NCBI GenBank assembly: GCA_025642065.1
Contig: JAODUP010001308.1
Span: 1 to 64,000, forward strand
Direction: 5' to 3'
Source of the DNA: Paralvinella palmiformis
Taxonomy: Eukaryota; Annelida; Polychaeta; Terebellida; Alvinellidae
Length of the DNA stretch: 64,000 bases
Below, piece by piece: positions 37,401-52,400 of this stretch. The first letter of the stretch is position 1, and each line of letters starts with the position of its first letter. The notes under the pieces were generated by a model. It made no database searches and was not told the DNA's origin. It saw only the letters and a list, made by a program, of their open reading frames with translations. A program made the translations under genes and the position numbers.

Positions 37401-40400
37401 TCAATGGAATCTGAATACATACATTAGTTGAGCTGGATCAAATACAAATTACTGGTGAATTGATGAATTCACATTTTAATGGATTAATTTGTTAATTGTA
37501 ATTACACCTATTGTTTAGAATCACCATGTTATACAAAATATTATTATTATGAACAAATAATAATTTAAAAGTCAGAGATGAAGCTTTTATAAAGTTTTCT
37601 CCAGGAATGGTTTTCTACGGTGTATTCATTATGGAATATTCCGCATACAATTTTACAAACAAAGAATTAGTGCATGCAGAAATGAGTGACTAGTTGTGGA
37701 TATGAGTTTAAATCAGACTTTTTGAGGACATATAGAGGTTAGGGGGGGGGGAGTAGGAGAACGGAAACCAAATAAACAATCATCAGCAATATACAGTCGA
37801 CTTGTGATATATCATTCTCATGATTATTAACTAAACAGAGATAATTATAAGTTATTATACAAAGTTATCAAAATATTACAAAAAGTCTGTCATTAATGGG
37901 GCAAAATATGAATTACAGTCTTTAGCCATAACTAAAATTTAAAGTTCTTAGAGAAAAAGTGCTGGACTGTATTACTGGGCTATTTTCAATATTAATGAAA
38001 CACTCCATTATTATTATTATTATTATATTCATATAGTTTGCGGGGAGCACCATCAATTTGATTTAATTAGGATGAACTGATATGGTTAACTGATCCTGAA
38101 TATAAAAACGTGATAACAACTGACCTTGACATTCGTTTACTGGCTGGTCGTCTATTCAAGTATTCCTTAGCCATTTCTATCTCAGCTTTTGTCCGACCTC
38201 GCGCTGACTGATAATCGACCAACAACTGATATGATTCCTCATCCAGTGAGCTAGTTATGCTGGCAACATCAAAGCTTTCTGGTGTGGGACAAAGAAAATC
38301 TTCACTCCTTCGTTTGTTATCATATCTCTTCAGAATGTCATCAATATTAGATGAATGAGGAGTCTCCTCAACTTGTTGTTGACCTGGTATGGACGACAAG
38401 TACGAATAAGGATGTGTCATTCCAGTTGAGTACGATCGTGAACTGATGGCAGAAGATGATGAACCAACTGAGAAAGCAGGTGACATTGATCTTGATCGTT
38501 CAAGGTCAGCTGTTTGTGTTGACTGGACTAAGTGACGTCGTTTCTCTGCCAGATACGAGACTCTTTGTTTTGGCTTCAGGAAGTCGGCCTTCAGTGGCAC
38601 TGATGGTGGCATGCTCTGACTCTCTGGAGAGGTGGTCCTCAATAATATATGACTACGACTCGGACTTACACTCTTCGAAAATGGGAGATTTATGACTGTC
38701 TGATATCTGACCTGCTCCCGCTGACGTTCCATGAGGAATGCCTCCTTCTCGATGTTCCTCTTCATACGGACGTACTGTCGAGATCGTTGACGTGATCTGT
38801 ATTTGTCCTGCTGCTCTTTCTCCAGTTGAAATATTCTATTCTCGATCTCTAACCTTGACCTTTGTAGTGTCTCACGGTATCCGGCCAAGTAGCGCTTACT
38901 GATCTCACTGAGTTGTTCTTCGGGTGCAGATAATGCCATGATGCTGCTAGTGTCCCAGAGTGGCTCATCAAGAGCAGTAAGCAGTGTGTCTGTCTGACCA
39001 ATCAAATAATTGAGCTGAGCTTCGGCAAGTTCGACCTGAAGTTTAGATGGCATCTGATCCTTAGCAAGCATGTTCATGATCCTCTCACGTTCTTTTCTCA
39101 GTCTCTCCAACTCATCATCATATTCTGTGTTTACACTCTCAGTCTCCACTGCTTCATCTATCATCGTACTGGTTGGTGACAACAGCGAATCAGCCATTGT
39201 TGATGTTGATATACTGGCTCTAGCAGGTGTGGGTGGTGCACTTTGTGAACGCTCCATGGTATCTCCTGGAAGATGGGTGGCCACGGAGACATGTATCTGT
39301 ACATCAGGAGCCCCTCGTAGATTTGGCGTTGAAGTCATCATTTCTGTGTTCGGTGATGTCGCAACAGGTATGCCTTCTATTTCGTTGATGGCGCCCTTCT
39401 CAATCAGATCCTTGATCTTCTGATATTTTTCTACAATGACTTGGATATCGGAGTCCTGGTTGGTGGTTCTCTGTGAGAAGTGATCTTCAGATACAGGAAC
39501 CAACTGTCGAGTTCTTGTCTGGATCCCGTCATTTATGGTTGATTTATAATGTGTCGTGGTTATGTGAGTCTGATTGTTGTCTTCTGATAAAGAACAGATC
39601 TTATCATCATACTGTGTGGCAGCAGCTTTACTCGATGGTCCTTCGTGTGTCTGTTTAGATGATACAGTACTTGGAGAAGCTGAAGACCTTCCTAAAATTA
39701 CTTCAGTGTCTTGACTTGGGGAAAACATTTGCTGCATATCTCTACTGATTACTGGAGATATGGAACATTCAGTAATAAACTGGGGACTCGTACTAACAGT
39801 GACATCCTGAGGTCGAGAGTCAGAGATGACAGAAACATCTTCAATAAGAAGACTAGCAGCATCTGTGACACTTTCACTGTCAGGAGCTATGCTCACAGAG
39901 CCAGAAGCCCTAACACTAACAGTGCTGACATTATCTGGTCCAGGTTCAAAGGCATTTTCATCTGTCCCTGAAAGGTCTGTCACTTTAGATAAGGTTTGCT
40001 CCAAAAAAATTGGTACTTCACTGGATACCATCACGTTATCTCCCTTAATAACTGCGCCACCTTCTTCTAGCTCAGATCCTGGATGCTCATCATCCAGGAA
40101 TATCTCAGGATGTAATCCTGATTCTTCGAGTGTTGCTTCTATGACAGTTACCTCTGACCCGGTAGTGTGTCCAGATGACTCACTAGCTGTATCTCTATCT
40201 TCACTGACAGTCACTACTAAGGAGCACTCATCACCTGCAGGCTCAATACGTGCGACATCCGACACATTGGCTCCAACAATATTCTGTTGGTGTACTACAT
40301 CTGTGGGGATCTCTTGGCTAGTTTGAGTAGAATAATCCTCATGAACATCATCACCAGTACCAGTACCAGCACATCTCTCCTCTGTGTTAGTTATAACATC

Positions 40401-43400
40401 AAAATCTTCATCTTCCTCAAGAGTCCCAGCACTAACTAACTCGTCCTCATCCTTGTGAGTAGATGTTGTTATGGTTGAGCGAGAAATTACCATCTCTTCA
40501 TTCGAAACTTGAGAGATGTTTACCGGAGAAGACAACACATCATTTATGTCTTTGATTGTATCAACCAATGAATCATCTTCCATTGAAATACTGCTCTCTG
40601 GACTGATGCTTCCCAAAGAAGTCTCGTCTTGTCTCTCAGTCATTGTCTCTGAGAGGATAATAGAGGACTGCTCCAGGAAGAGAGCCTCTTTTGTTTCTGT
40701 TTGCTTTTCCTTATCTCCAGTCAACTCATTCTGTTTTGACAACACACGTACAGGTTCCATGTCATCATCATGAACCAGATCCTGGAGATTTTGTTTATTC
40801 TCGATGTGTATCTCTGAAACATCACAAACAGCACGCACTCGGCTAACCTTCAACTGTTTTCTCTTCTCCAAGCTTTTATCTCTACTTTCCTTTGCCTTTC
40901 GTAGAGTCTCCATGAACTTCTCATGCTCCTCTTTCAACCTCTGTAGATCCGGATGATGAAGACTCACTCTCCTCTCATCTAAACCATCAGTGATGATGTT
41001 ACTGATGTTAACCAGTCGTTCATCTATTTCAAAACATGGATCTTCATCAATATCCAACTGGTGACCTTCTGTTTGAATGCTGATAGCTAAATTATTCTCA
41101 TTGGCTGGTGAGAGGTTGTATGATGGAGCTTGTGTGAAGGTCAAACCTTCAACATCATAGAATGGTGAGAGAAGTATGGGACTACATTGAGGTGGACTCG
41201 CTCCAACTGCTGTATCCACCATTATTGGTCTAGTTACAGATTCTTGTGGTGAATGCACTACAGTTTGGATTTCGAATAAGCCACCTTCTGGTGTTTGTGT
41301 TTCAATAATTCGCCTTTCTGGATATGTCTGTGTTTCAATACTTCTGTTGAGGAAATCAGAAACTGTCCCATTTTCGGCCCTCATTCTAAGATTCATCTCA
41401 CTCTGACTTTTCGTATTCTCCATCGTATTGTTGCTGAAAACAGAATATTCCGATGACCATCTTTCTAAGCATCGCACTGGCTTTTCTTCCACTGAGACAA
41501 CAGGGATTATATCGGAAGGAGATGGTCTGTTGGTTGTCACTGATGTCAAGTTTGGCTCAGAAGATCCTCGATAGAGATTGGTCAAAGAATCTCCTGTCTG
41601 AGTGAAGGCATCTGAACTAATAAAAGTACACTGATCTCTGTGGTACTTCTCACCAGAGTGGTAACGTCTTCTTTTTGTCATTCTCTCTTCTGATGTCGAT
41701 GAGCTATCATCACTGTGGTACCTAATCCTCCTCGATCTATGACCCGATCCCCTACATCTTGCTGCAGCCTCCAGAATTTCTTTGGCCTTCCTGATAGAAT
41801 TGAGAAGAGTCGTGTCCATGCTTTCTGGAGATGAACTAACAGATGTCACATCTGAACTAATACTACTACTATCAGTGATGCCAGATGCTTGTGACAAAGC
41901 TGTGATATCGCACCTCTCAGTTGTTACTGTTTCCACAGCAATATCTGAACTATGCGGATCTGGGGTTTGAGACTCAACAGACTGGCGCACAGTTGTGAGA
42001 GCTTGTTGTATCAAAACTGAAGTATCAACTGTATCAGGATTAGCAATTATAGATGTTTGAGTCTCAGCTTCTGATCTAACAGATACAACATTTGTGCCTA
42101 CGTCTTCAAAAGATGTCTGAATGGCCATCTCTACACCGTAAATTCTTGGAGATCTGATTCTGGATCTGCTGTGGCTCCTATTGCCACCAATTGTTGGCTC
42201 ACTTCCGCTAGATTTGACCTCAGAATCAAAAGAAAAGTCAGTCAGGATCATCACATCCCCAAATGAGACACATTTTCCCATATTCTGTGTAGACTGTTGA
42301 TTGGGTGGAATATCATCAGTCTGGGTCTGGACTTCTCTCAATCTACTCCTGTATCCTGGACTATTGGCCAGTGATTCTCTAGCAATGGCATGTTCATCAG
42401 GTGCTCCTCCAAATATCCTGTCTGGTGGAATATCGATCAGATGAGCATTTTCTCCAGAATAACCAAGCGAGGATGACTTTTGTTTAGTGGTCAACTTTGG
42501 CAGTGGAAGATATTCCAGAGAAGCGGAGATCTCTCTGACTGGCAAATCAAACTGGTCAGCCTCCATACGTTCATTCTCCCTGTGGCACAGTGGCACAGAC
42601 TTTGGTCTTGAGATGCCCCCCTTTCGCTCCTGTTGGTCGTCATCGTCCTGGAAAGTCATGTGATCCAGACTCCTCGCCCTGCTCAAGAAGACATAGATGA
42701 AGCTGTCCATCGATGGGACTCTGTCTCCATACTCCAAAGACAATACGTTAGTGTCGGAAGATGACTGGCAGCTGATGTTCTGATGACGTTCCCAAATCTC
42801 AACGTAATCAAGTTCAGAGGTGGACAGCGACCTCTGGAGTTCAACGGGTCTTCGTAAGAATCGTTCCCGTATGTTGTGTACATCATGACTTATCAGTTCT
42901 GGAAGTTGGTCTACTTGATCCGCTATCTGGGCAAAAGCCTCACAAGAGTTACTAAGTGGTTCTAGTTCAGACAACAAGCCTTCAGGTATGATGATCTCTC
43001 CTGGACTAAGCTGCCTCTGTAAGTGGTGTACTCTGTGAGCCTGGACTGCCCTTGCTGCTCTCATCATCCATTCCTCCTTGTCATTATCAAGTTCCTCTTT
43101 ACCACGGTGTGCCAGCTCAGCAAGTTTAAAGGCCTCACTGGCAGTCATCTTTGGTTTTTCCGTCCAAACTTTGGCAAGTGCCCGGTCTCTCCACTCATTT
43201 TCGTCAATGCTTGACGAGTTTGAGCTGATGTTCATCTCATCTAGTTCATCAGTGCTACTCACCATGCCCATGATGGCCTTTCTTTCTTGCTCCATAATGT
43301 CTCTCATTCTCTGTGCTGAATCCAAGCCATCATCCGTACTGGCTGCTGAATCCATAGAGACATCTAAACCATCCTCGACCTCACCTTCTGATAAATCATC

Positions 43401-46400
43401 CTCATTATTGTAATCATCAGAGATAGGTGACTCATGTAAATGTGACACATCATCCAACATTGATCCTGTTACTGTATCTTTATCATCATGTCTAGGATGA
43501 TGATCCTCTGACGTTTGATGACTATTAGATATATCTGTCTCTCCTCTCTCACTTATACCAGTTTCTATATTGATTTTAGATTGTTTTTCTTCGAACAAAG
43601 CATTTTCCAATGTTTTATTAATTTCTGATGTTTCATTCAGCACAAACATTTCAACTTCGGTTTGATTCAAAGTTGGAGTCTTGCCTTCTGCAGTATCACC
43701 TAGTTGTGTCTCCACAGCTCCACTCAACTGAGTATCCACAGCACCACTCAGCTGGCTGTCCATACCACCACTCAGCTGGATGTTCACAGCACCACTCAGC
43801 TGTGACTCCACAGCACCACCCAACTGTGTGCCAACAGCACCACCTAACTGTGTGTTCACAGCACCACTCAGTTGTGTATCCACAACACCACTCAGCTGTG
43901 TCTCCACAGAACCACTCAATTGTGTGTCCACAGCACCACTCTTCTGAGTGTCTACCACATCACTAAGCTGGCTGTCTACAGCATCACTCAGCTGGCTGTC
44001 CATAGCATCACTCAACTGTGTCTCCACAGCACCACTCACCTGTGTGCCCACAGCATCACTCAAATGTGTGTCCATAGCACCACTCAACTGTGAGTCCACA
44101 GCACCACTTAGTTGGGTGCCCACAGCACTGCTCAGTTGTGTGTCTACAGCACCACTCAGCTGTGCATCCACAGCACCACTCAGCTGTGTCTCCACGACAT
44201 CACTCACCTGTGTGCCAACAACATCAGTTAAATGTGTGTCAATAGCACCACTCAGTTCTGCATCCACAGCATCACTCAACTGTGTGTCCACAGCACCACT
44301 CAGTTGGGTGCCAACAGTAGCACCACTTAGTTGGGTGTCTACAGCACCACTCAGCTGTGTCTCCACAGCACCAGTTAACTTTGTGTTCACAGACTGCTTC
44401 TTTAAATTTGTATCGAACTTGTCACAAGTCTTAGTCACAGAACCATCTTCTTGTTGACACTTGTTATCACCTGATGTCGGCCAATTGATAACGTCATCAG
44501 TCTCTCTGTTAGCTGATTGGCTGATATCTGGTTCCTGATCCAGAAGAGAATTCCGATCACCATCAGTACTACTAGTACCTGACATAACTTGATTCCTCGT
44601 GTTTTGGTATCCTGATGTTTCTGTTTTTGTGTTGGTCGTTTGATGTTCATGTGTTTCTATGTCATAAGTAATTGGAGTATCTTCAGATATTGTCTGTAAA
44701 ATCATGCCATCTTCAGATGCCATTTCATGTTGGCTTATTTGTGATGTTTCACTGATCCGATGACCATCTGCATCCTTGACTTCTGGATCAGCATCTATTG
44801 TTACCCCTTGATAAGGACGTGTACTAGATGTTGTTTGGCCAATCATGACATTGGCAGCACTCCTGCCCTCTAGTGGAAGAAATTCACCAGCCAGATATTC
44901 TAGATCTTCGAGGCTTCGGGTCCTGCCTCTTGGTTTGATCTCAATATTAATTGATTGGTGTTGTAGATGAGACTGAAGTGGACAACTTGGTTCATCCCTG
45001 AGAACCTGGACTGGTCCAGGTATGTATGACAGTTTGGTTGTACCACCCGGCTGGATACCAAATACCTGATAGTCCTCAGCAATCCTCACACCATTCCTCC
45101 TGTCTGAGTAACCAACAGTAGATTGTGAACCAAATATGATCTCATGGTCATCCTGGTGCTCATCTTCTGTTTGATCTGTCACATCCTGTGGCTTAATATC
45201 CATCACAAAAGTCTGTGTGTCGACAAACCGTACTTTCTTCTCTGTTGGCGACATAAGTTCAAGTGCCATTTCACTCTTATCTGGATCCTGATTAAACACC
45301 TCAATAGTTAAGTCATTTTGTTTGTCTGAGGAATCAGTTCCAGAAGCAAGTCTGGATTGAACCTCAGATTTTGCAGCACCATCGCCACCAGGAGAGATTT
45401 TATAGATCAACGAGTCATTTTCACGAACTAAATGAGTTTCTAAACCTTCTCCTTTTTCAGTTCGTAATGATGCACCCTGAGCTGTGATCATCTGACTGTT
45501 GACATCACGTGACTGGGCCATGACATCAACTGATGGAGAAGATAATCTGGATTGGTCACCACTATTAATCTTATCTGTTAGTTCTTTACTGTTTTTTATT
45601 TCTGGCGTACCTTGTTTTGTGACAACTTTCTCTGGTGTATTCTTTGTCCTTGTAACAGGTGAGAAGACCACTTCAGTGTCAGTTGGTGTCCAGTCGGTGT
45701 CTAGCCCAGAATCACTGACAGCTCCACTACTCGGATGTATACTGTGATGAGTATCAACAAACAGTGTCTGTGTGGCTGGGACAAGACTGTCATCCTTTTC
45801 GGACAGTCATTCCTAGATTCAAGGATGACTTCAATTCAGGTGTGCTATCAGCTGTCACCTGTCTGACTTCTAATCTCTCTTGATCATTATCTAAACCATC
45901 CGGTGTTATACAGATGATAGGATCCACACTACTACCTGGACTTATATGTCCCACATCGTGTTCATTCTGGATATCGTGTTCTATGTGATCAGTTACAATT
46001 ATCTCATCTGTGATTGTATCTTCCTCATCATCAGTTCTCGTCATCAGACTCGATGTTTCTATGACAATTGTATCATCTTCTGTCTCATAACTTGCATCCT
46101 GGAAGGTTTCTTCAGATTTTACATCCTCCATGTTGACTATATCTGGAGTAGACGTCCTAGGGCCAGTCATACAGGACTCCATCTTGTTTTGATTTCTGAT
46201 CCCTGATAGTCTTTCCTCGGATCCAAGTATCATCACAAATCCGTTCTCACTTACTGATGCAGCTGTTGCCAGTTCAACGACATTACTCATCTCTATAAAA
46301 TCGGATGGAGAGAGATCAGCCACCAGTAAACTGCGTCTCTCATCCAGTTTTCTCCCTGTTGGCTCTGGACTTTTAAAGTGTACAAGTCTGTACTCACCAA

Positions 46401-49400
46401 GATCTAGGTCAGAATTTGTAGAATCAGAACTGTCATCTCCCATTTCAAAATCTGGCTCAGTCTGGAGACTCAGTGGAGATATAATTAGTTCTCCGTGGAC
46501 ATTGGATGCTGTATCTCTGGGCTGCTCTTGCTGTTCATACAGCTCAGGAACATCTTCACTCATACTGATCTGTTCTAGATCTTTTGAATGTTCTTTCTCC
46601 ACAGAAGCAGCTGTATCAGGATTTCTGGATTCGCCGATGTTCACATCTGCACTTTTGTCCTCCTCATCATAATTATTGTCTTTGTTAGTGTCAGTTTCTG
46701 ATAAATCTGCAATCATTCTATCATCTGGATCATCTGGATCACCTGTATCAGGTGTAGTACTGGCCATGGCCACAAGACCGGGATACTCATCTACAATATC
46801 CTCATCATTCACTCTCTCACCATCACCATGGTTACCACCTGCATCTCCACATTGTCCTTCATTAACATAATTCTCTTTCCAATTTTTATTATTACCTCTC
46901 AGTTCTGTGCTAATTCTTTCTGTACTCACACCAGCAGCCTCTCGTGGGGATACAGCTGTTGCCATGACAATATGAACTGGATCGACACTTGAACCATCAT
47001 CAGAAAATGACGCGCTTTCATCTTGTTCTCTCAGCTGGGAGAGATTTGAATGGACCGAACTCTGTGATATTGAAATATCTTGTCTCTCGGGTGATACCAA
47101 ACTGTTATGTAACATGGTCACATATCCTTCATCAAGGCTAGCATAGCTGTTGTTGACATTAACATCATTACTCGGTATCAAAAAAGTATCAACTGGTGAG
47201 CCATCGTAGCCATGACTAGCCGCAGCTCCATCTAGTGACTGATCTTGGCTCTCTATTGCACTCTCAGTGGAATCTAGTTTTGAATGTTTCGCTGCCTGTG
47301 GATTCATCTCGTTGTCAGCAGCAGAAGCACCAGCATTATCAGCCTCTTCATCATGCAGCCTCTTCAGAACGTTCATCTTCTCTTGGTCTACTGAATCTAG
47401 CTGATTTATGTCAGCATCATCACTAATACTATCTCCAGGATCTTCGAGTCCACTTCTATCGTCTATCTGAGCAGCACAGGTAGCTGATGTCTGTTGACTG
47501 GCATCAGTACTAATCTCGAAATCAGCATCCATTGATTCTGAGATAAAATGTACACTTATATTGTCATCACAAACCGATCTTCTTTGTTCATCTTCCGACT
47601 CTAAACCATCCTCAGTCAGTCCGACATTAGCTCCATCATCGGAACCGATGACAGCCTTCACATTGATCACAATACGGTCACCGGATGAATGATGATCTGA
47701 TATGTCCTTAGTAAGAGATTCAGTTGTAGCCGTGACATTCTGGGAGACTTCAATATCTCTGTTGTCCAGAAGACCAGAGTTCTGACATGTTAGTGACGCA
47801 TCACCCGAAGAACTATATCGTGCTTCATCAAATAGGAGTCTTGAGTAGTCAGTAGTTTCACAAACAATACTGGATTGTTTACTCAACTTGTACTCGGGTT
47901 GATTATCACGCACATTAATATCATCTCTGATAGCGTCTTCCTCAACGAGGGGGGAGCCATCATAAGTAGTCGTCAATAATCCAGATGACTGAACCGTTTC
48001 GAGAGATAAAGAACGGTTATAATCATCATTATCAGAAGTAAGTAAGTGTTTATCATCATTATCATCACATAACTGTTCCTGATGATCACCAATCAGTCTT
48101 CTGTTGTCAAGTGGATGTTCACTCGAGAGCCGTACGGACTGATATGGCTCGGCTAGTGACTCGGCTCTCCGGTTCTGTGTACTACTAAACATATATGACT
48201 CGCGTTCAATATACTCAGCTTCTGTAATACCTGCCACTAATTGATCTGATTTTTTTGGCATAGTGCCAAAATCTGAAGCGGGTTTTTCTCTTCTGTTCAG
48301 GCCTTTAATGTCCATCAAATTGTCGATGTCTTCTTCGTCAGATTCCCCGCTGTCAGTTCTTGTGTTAGTTTTAACAGCTGCAAGGTTATTGTCCTTGTCC
48401 TGAGCGCATGACATTTGTACTGAGTGCAGCTTAACAGACAGGTTGGTCACACCTGATTGGCTCTCCATTAATCTCTGTAAGCACTCCGCTGAATGACTGT
48501 CAATACGGACAGGTCGTTCAACAACAGACGTATGAATCAGTTCTCTATTTATCATGGGATCCTTAGCTTGATTGGTGCCTTCTGGGATATCATGATTATT
48601 GACATCTGACGACGTGACTGGATGAGATCCCTGACCCACTTCTGTTGACCCATGATCCAGTTTCTCCTTTGATATGTCATGCCCAGTACACTGCTTTATA
48701 ACTGATATATCACTTCTGACTACCTGATTAGGTCTCTCAGAATCTATGTCTGTAGTATGAACATTATCAAGGTTTGGATTTGACATTGTACCTAATTCAT
48801 TTTCAAACATTTCACCTGCAGCTTTCTGAATCTGTGAATCATAACGTTCAAAAACATCATCATCATCATCATCATAATGCATCACTCCATTAACAGTTTC
48901 TACATTTTGATCCGAAGTAGCCATAAGTTGGTCAATCTGTGAATCATTGTCTATAACTGCGGCTTCGTACGATCCTGTCCTCCTCATGACTGCGGCTTCG
49001 TACGATCCTGTCCTCCTCATAACTGCTGTTGATATTTGTTCCTCTTCCTTATCTTCATAAACATTCATGAATACGGAGTCAGAAGGTATTTGCATCTCGA
49101 CATTATCTGAATCTATTTTAGTTGACTGACCAATCAGAGTATCATCCCGAGATAAGGATATTCCTATCATGAGTACCTTCTGATCGGGTGATCCTTTAAC
49201 TATATCTGACTGAGAGTCTATCCCAGTAATTGTCTGGATACCATCTGTTGTGGCCAATATAAGGTCACTCCCGGCAGACAAATGGACATTATCTCCAGAG
49301 GAAGATGACACCAATGACCAATCAAGATGATGGGATGTATCAGTTGAAGCAGCATCAGTAATCACTACAAATTGTGATGATAAATCATCGGGATCAGTTT

Positions 49401-52400
49401 GTCGCTGTGAACTTACATTTGTAGTAAGTTGTTGTACCATCTCAGACTGTGTCATAACAGTTTCTTCAACATTTGGTATTTCCGATATCTCCACCCGGAC
49501 TAAGGAATCTGAAAATTGGTTTATTACAGAATGTGTTGTCTTAGAACATAAATACAACACATAGTTTTATTCCTGACTATAAAAAAAATTCAATGTGCAA
49601 AAAGTAAAGAAATGTGCAAAAATTCAACTTTCAAAAGCTTTTATCACACCCAAAAATATTTGAAAATACTTTATTTCCTAAATTTAACAGACCATTATGT
49701 TTACAAACTCTCTTAAACAAATAAATAAACAACAGCCTAGACAAACCAAAAAAGTACCTTAATATTTAAAATGTTATTTAAAAATAAAAGGAAATCTCAC
49801 ACAATTCAAACAATTTAATATTCATAACAATATTTATTAGAAACTATATGCCAAAGATAGTAATTTTATCTCTTCAAACATAGCCATATAATTTATATCT
49901 TAAGGAGACATTTTATAATTTCTTGCCATGAAAAAAATCCACTAAAACATCCACCACCAATGATAACTTTAAAAAAATAAATAAATCAGCATCCTTGTTT
50001 GAATAAAATCCAATGCATCAAGGATGTGTTTAGTATTTTAACCTAGATAACTATTAAACAATTCACCAAAATTCATCAAAAATTTTAATAATTAGTTTTT
50101 ATGAAATATGACAAGCCAAAAAATATGAAGATTTGATCAAAACTGTAGGAAGACAACATTGTTTTTATCTGTCTCACGGCTATCTAATGGATATCAAAAT
50201 TCCTAAGGACTTTATCTAAATAATTAATCAAATATTTTTAATTGCCATCCATAGTTATCATTTAATTAATCCAATCTAAATAATTGTGACATTTGATGAG
50301 GGTTGACTCAATTCTAATCTCAGGCAAATATCCTTCAGTAATGACTCATATAAAATAGTTAAAAATTTTGACTAAAGAAATGATGTCATATTAGGTCAAG
50401 GGTTAAAAGTGACCTGATTAGACAAACAACAGGCTGATATGAAAACAGTAAACAGATGAGGTGGCCATTTTACAGAGGAATTTCATAAGGGATACTTTAC
50501 TAATTGTGTATACAATTGCACACACACGCGCACGCACACGCACACACACTCCCCAATATTGAGAGCTGATAATTATTGGCAAATATATTTTACCACAAAT
50601 AAGTTTCAATTTTGAACTAACCCCAACATCATATTAGAGAATACCTCATATGTCACATGACTCAACAATTTATTATATCAGGACTGATTTAGATATTTTT
50701 TACTTAGAATGAAGTCCACTTGAAAATCTTTCACCAAAACACCTTTTCAAGTATCTTTATTTAAAATAAAACATAAAGTATATTACGACTTACCTTGTAC
50801 TCCTAATTGATCAACAGTAAGTTGTTTATCATCCAACAAACTATGTCCAGTATCTGTATATGGATCATCGCTGACATCAGGCTGGATTGTGTGACCTTGA
50901 ATACTGCAGATGGTGTCCTCAGCAGTAATACCTTTATTTGGATCAGCAGCTACAGGGTGTCCTATACTTTTATCAGCATCAGTAGCTACATCATGTGACA
51001 ATCTCTGATCCGCAAAATGTTGTGATACATCAGCGAAGTCTCGACTGTCTCCCTCAGTGTGTCTTGCTATGTCTACTGATACACAAAAATCAATCTCATC
51101 ACTGATTGTATGATGCTGAACTCTATCAGGAGACATCACAGACAAACTCCCAGATACTACCACAGGCTGTATTACCCGATCCTGATCATCAAAAGTCATG
51201 TTGTGGGATGTTGCTGTGAAGGCATCAGAGAGCAAATTCTGTTGTGTACTATCCTCACTCAGTGACTGACCAACTGCCTCATCATAATCTACCTCACTAA
51301 GGACATGATGTACCTCAGATGATGACGTATAAACTGATGTAGGTTGATGTTGGTCTATGATTAGTGATGAAGTCTGTTCCACTAGATTAGGCTGATGTTT
51401 TTCGTCCATCCTCAGTGATGAGGTCTGTTCATCTACTGTAGCCTGCTCTATTTGTTCCATTACTGGTGAGGCAGTCTGTTCCGTTGCTGTCAGCTGCTGT
51501 GTTTGGTCCATCAGATCAGATGTTTTGTGTTCCAGCAATGTTCTCTCCTGTGTTGGAGCCATCATTGGTGAAGACATCTGTTTCATTACTGTTAGTTCCT
51601 GTGTCTGAGCCATCACCTGTGCTTCATCCTGTTCGACTAAGTTTAACCATTGGGTTTGGCCTGTCATATGTTCCTTTAATGTTGTCTTCTGTGTCTGGTC
51701 AATCACCTGTGATGCAGTCTGCACTGTTGCTGTAGGTTCTTGTGTTTGAACCATCATCTGCAATACCTTTTGTTCTATGTTTGTTTCCTGAGTCTGGACC
51801 ATCACTGGTGATAAAATTGGTTCAATTAGTTTGGTCCGTTCTGTCTCACCCATCACCATTGATACAGACTTTTCTGTTGATGTTAGCTCACCTTTCTGGC
51901 ACATCACCAATAATGGAACCTGTTCCAATACTGTTGGTTCTTGTGTCTCACCCATCACGAATGATGTAACTGGTTCTGATACTGTTGGTTTTTGTGTCTG
52001 GCTCATCACCAATGATGGAACCTGTACTGTTAGCATTGGTTCTTGTGTCTGCCCAATCACCAGTGATGTAACTGGTTCTGATACTGTTGGTTTTTGTGTC
52101 TGGCTCATCACGAATGATGTAACTGGTTCTGATACTGCTGGTTCTTGTATCTGGCTCATCACGAATGATGTAACTGGTAATCACCAATGGTGTAACTGGT
52201 TCTGATACTGTTGGTTCTTGTGTCTGGCCCATCACGAACGATGTAACTGGTTCTATTACTGTTGGTTCTTGTGTCTGGCCCATCACCAATGATGTAACTG
52301 GTTCTATTACTGTTGGTTCTTGTGTCTGGCCCATCACCAATGATGTAACTGGTTCTGATACTGTTGGTTCTTGTGTCTGGCCAATCACCAATGGTGTAAC

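Noticed and set aside
43628..44457. Plus-strand frames antisense to the octapeptide repeat
   Set aside because: They are shadows of the 24 bp coding repeat on the minus strand.
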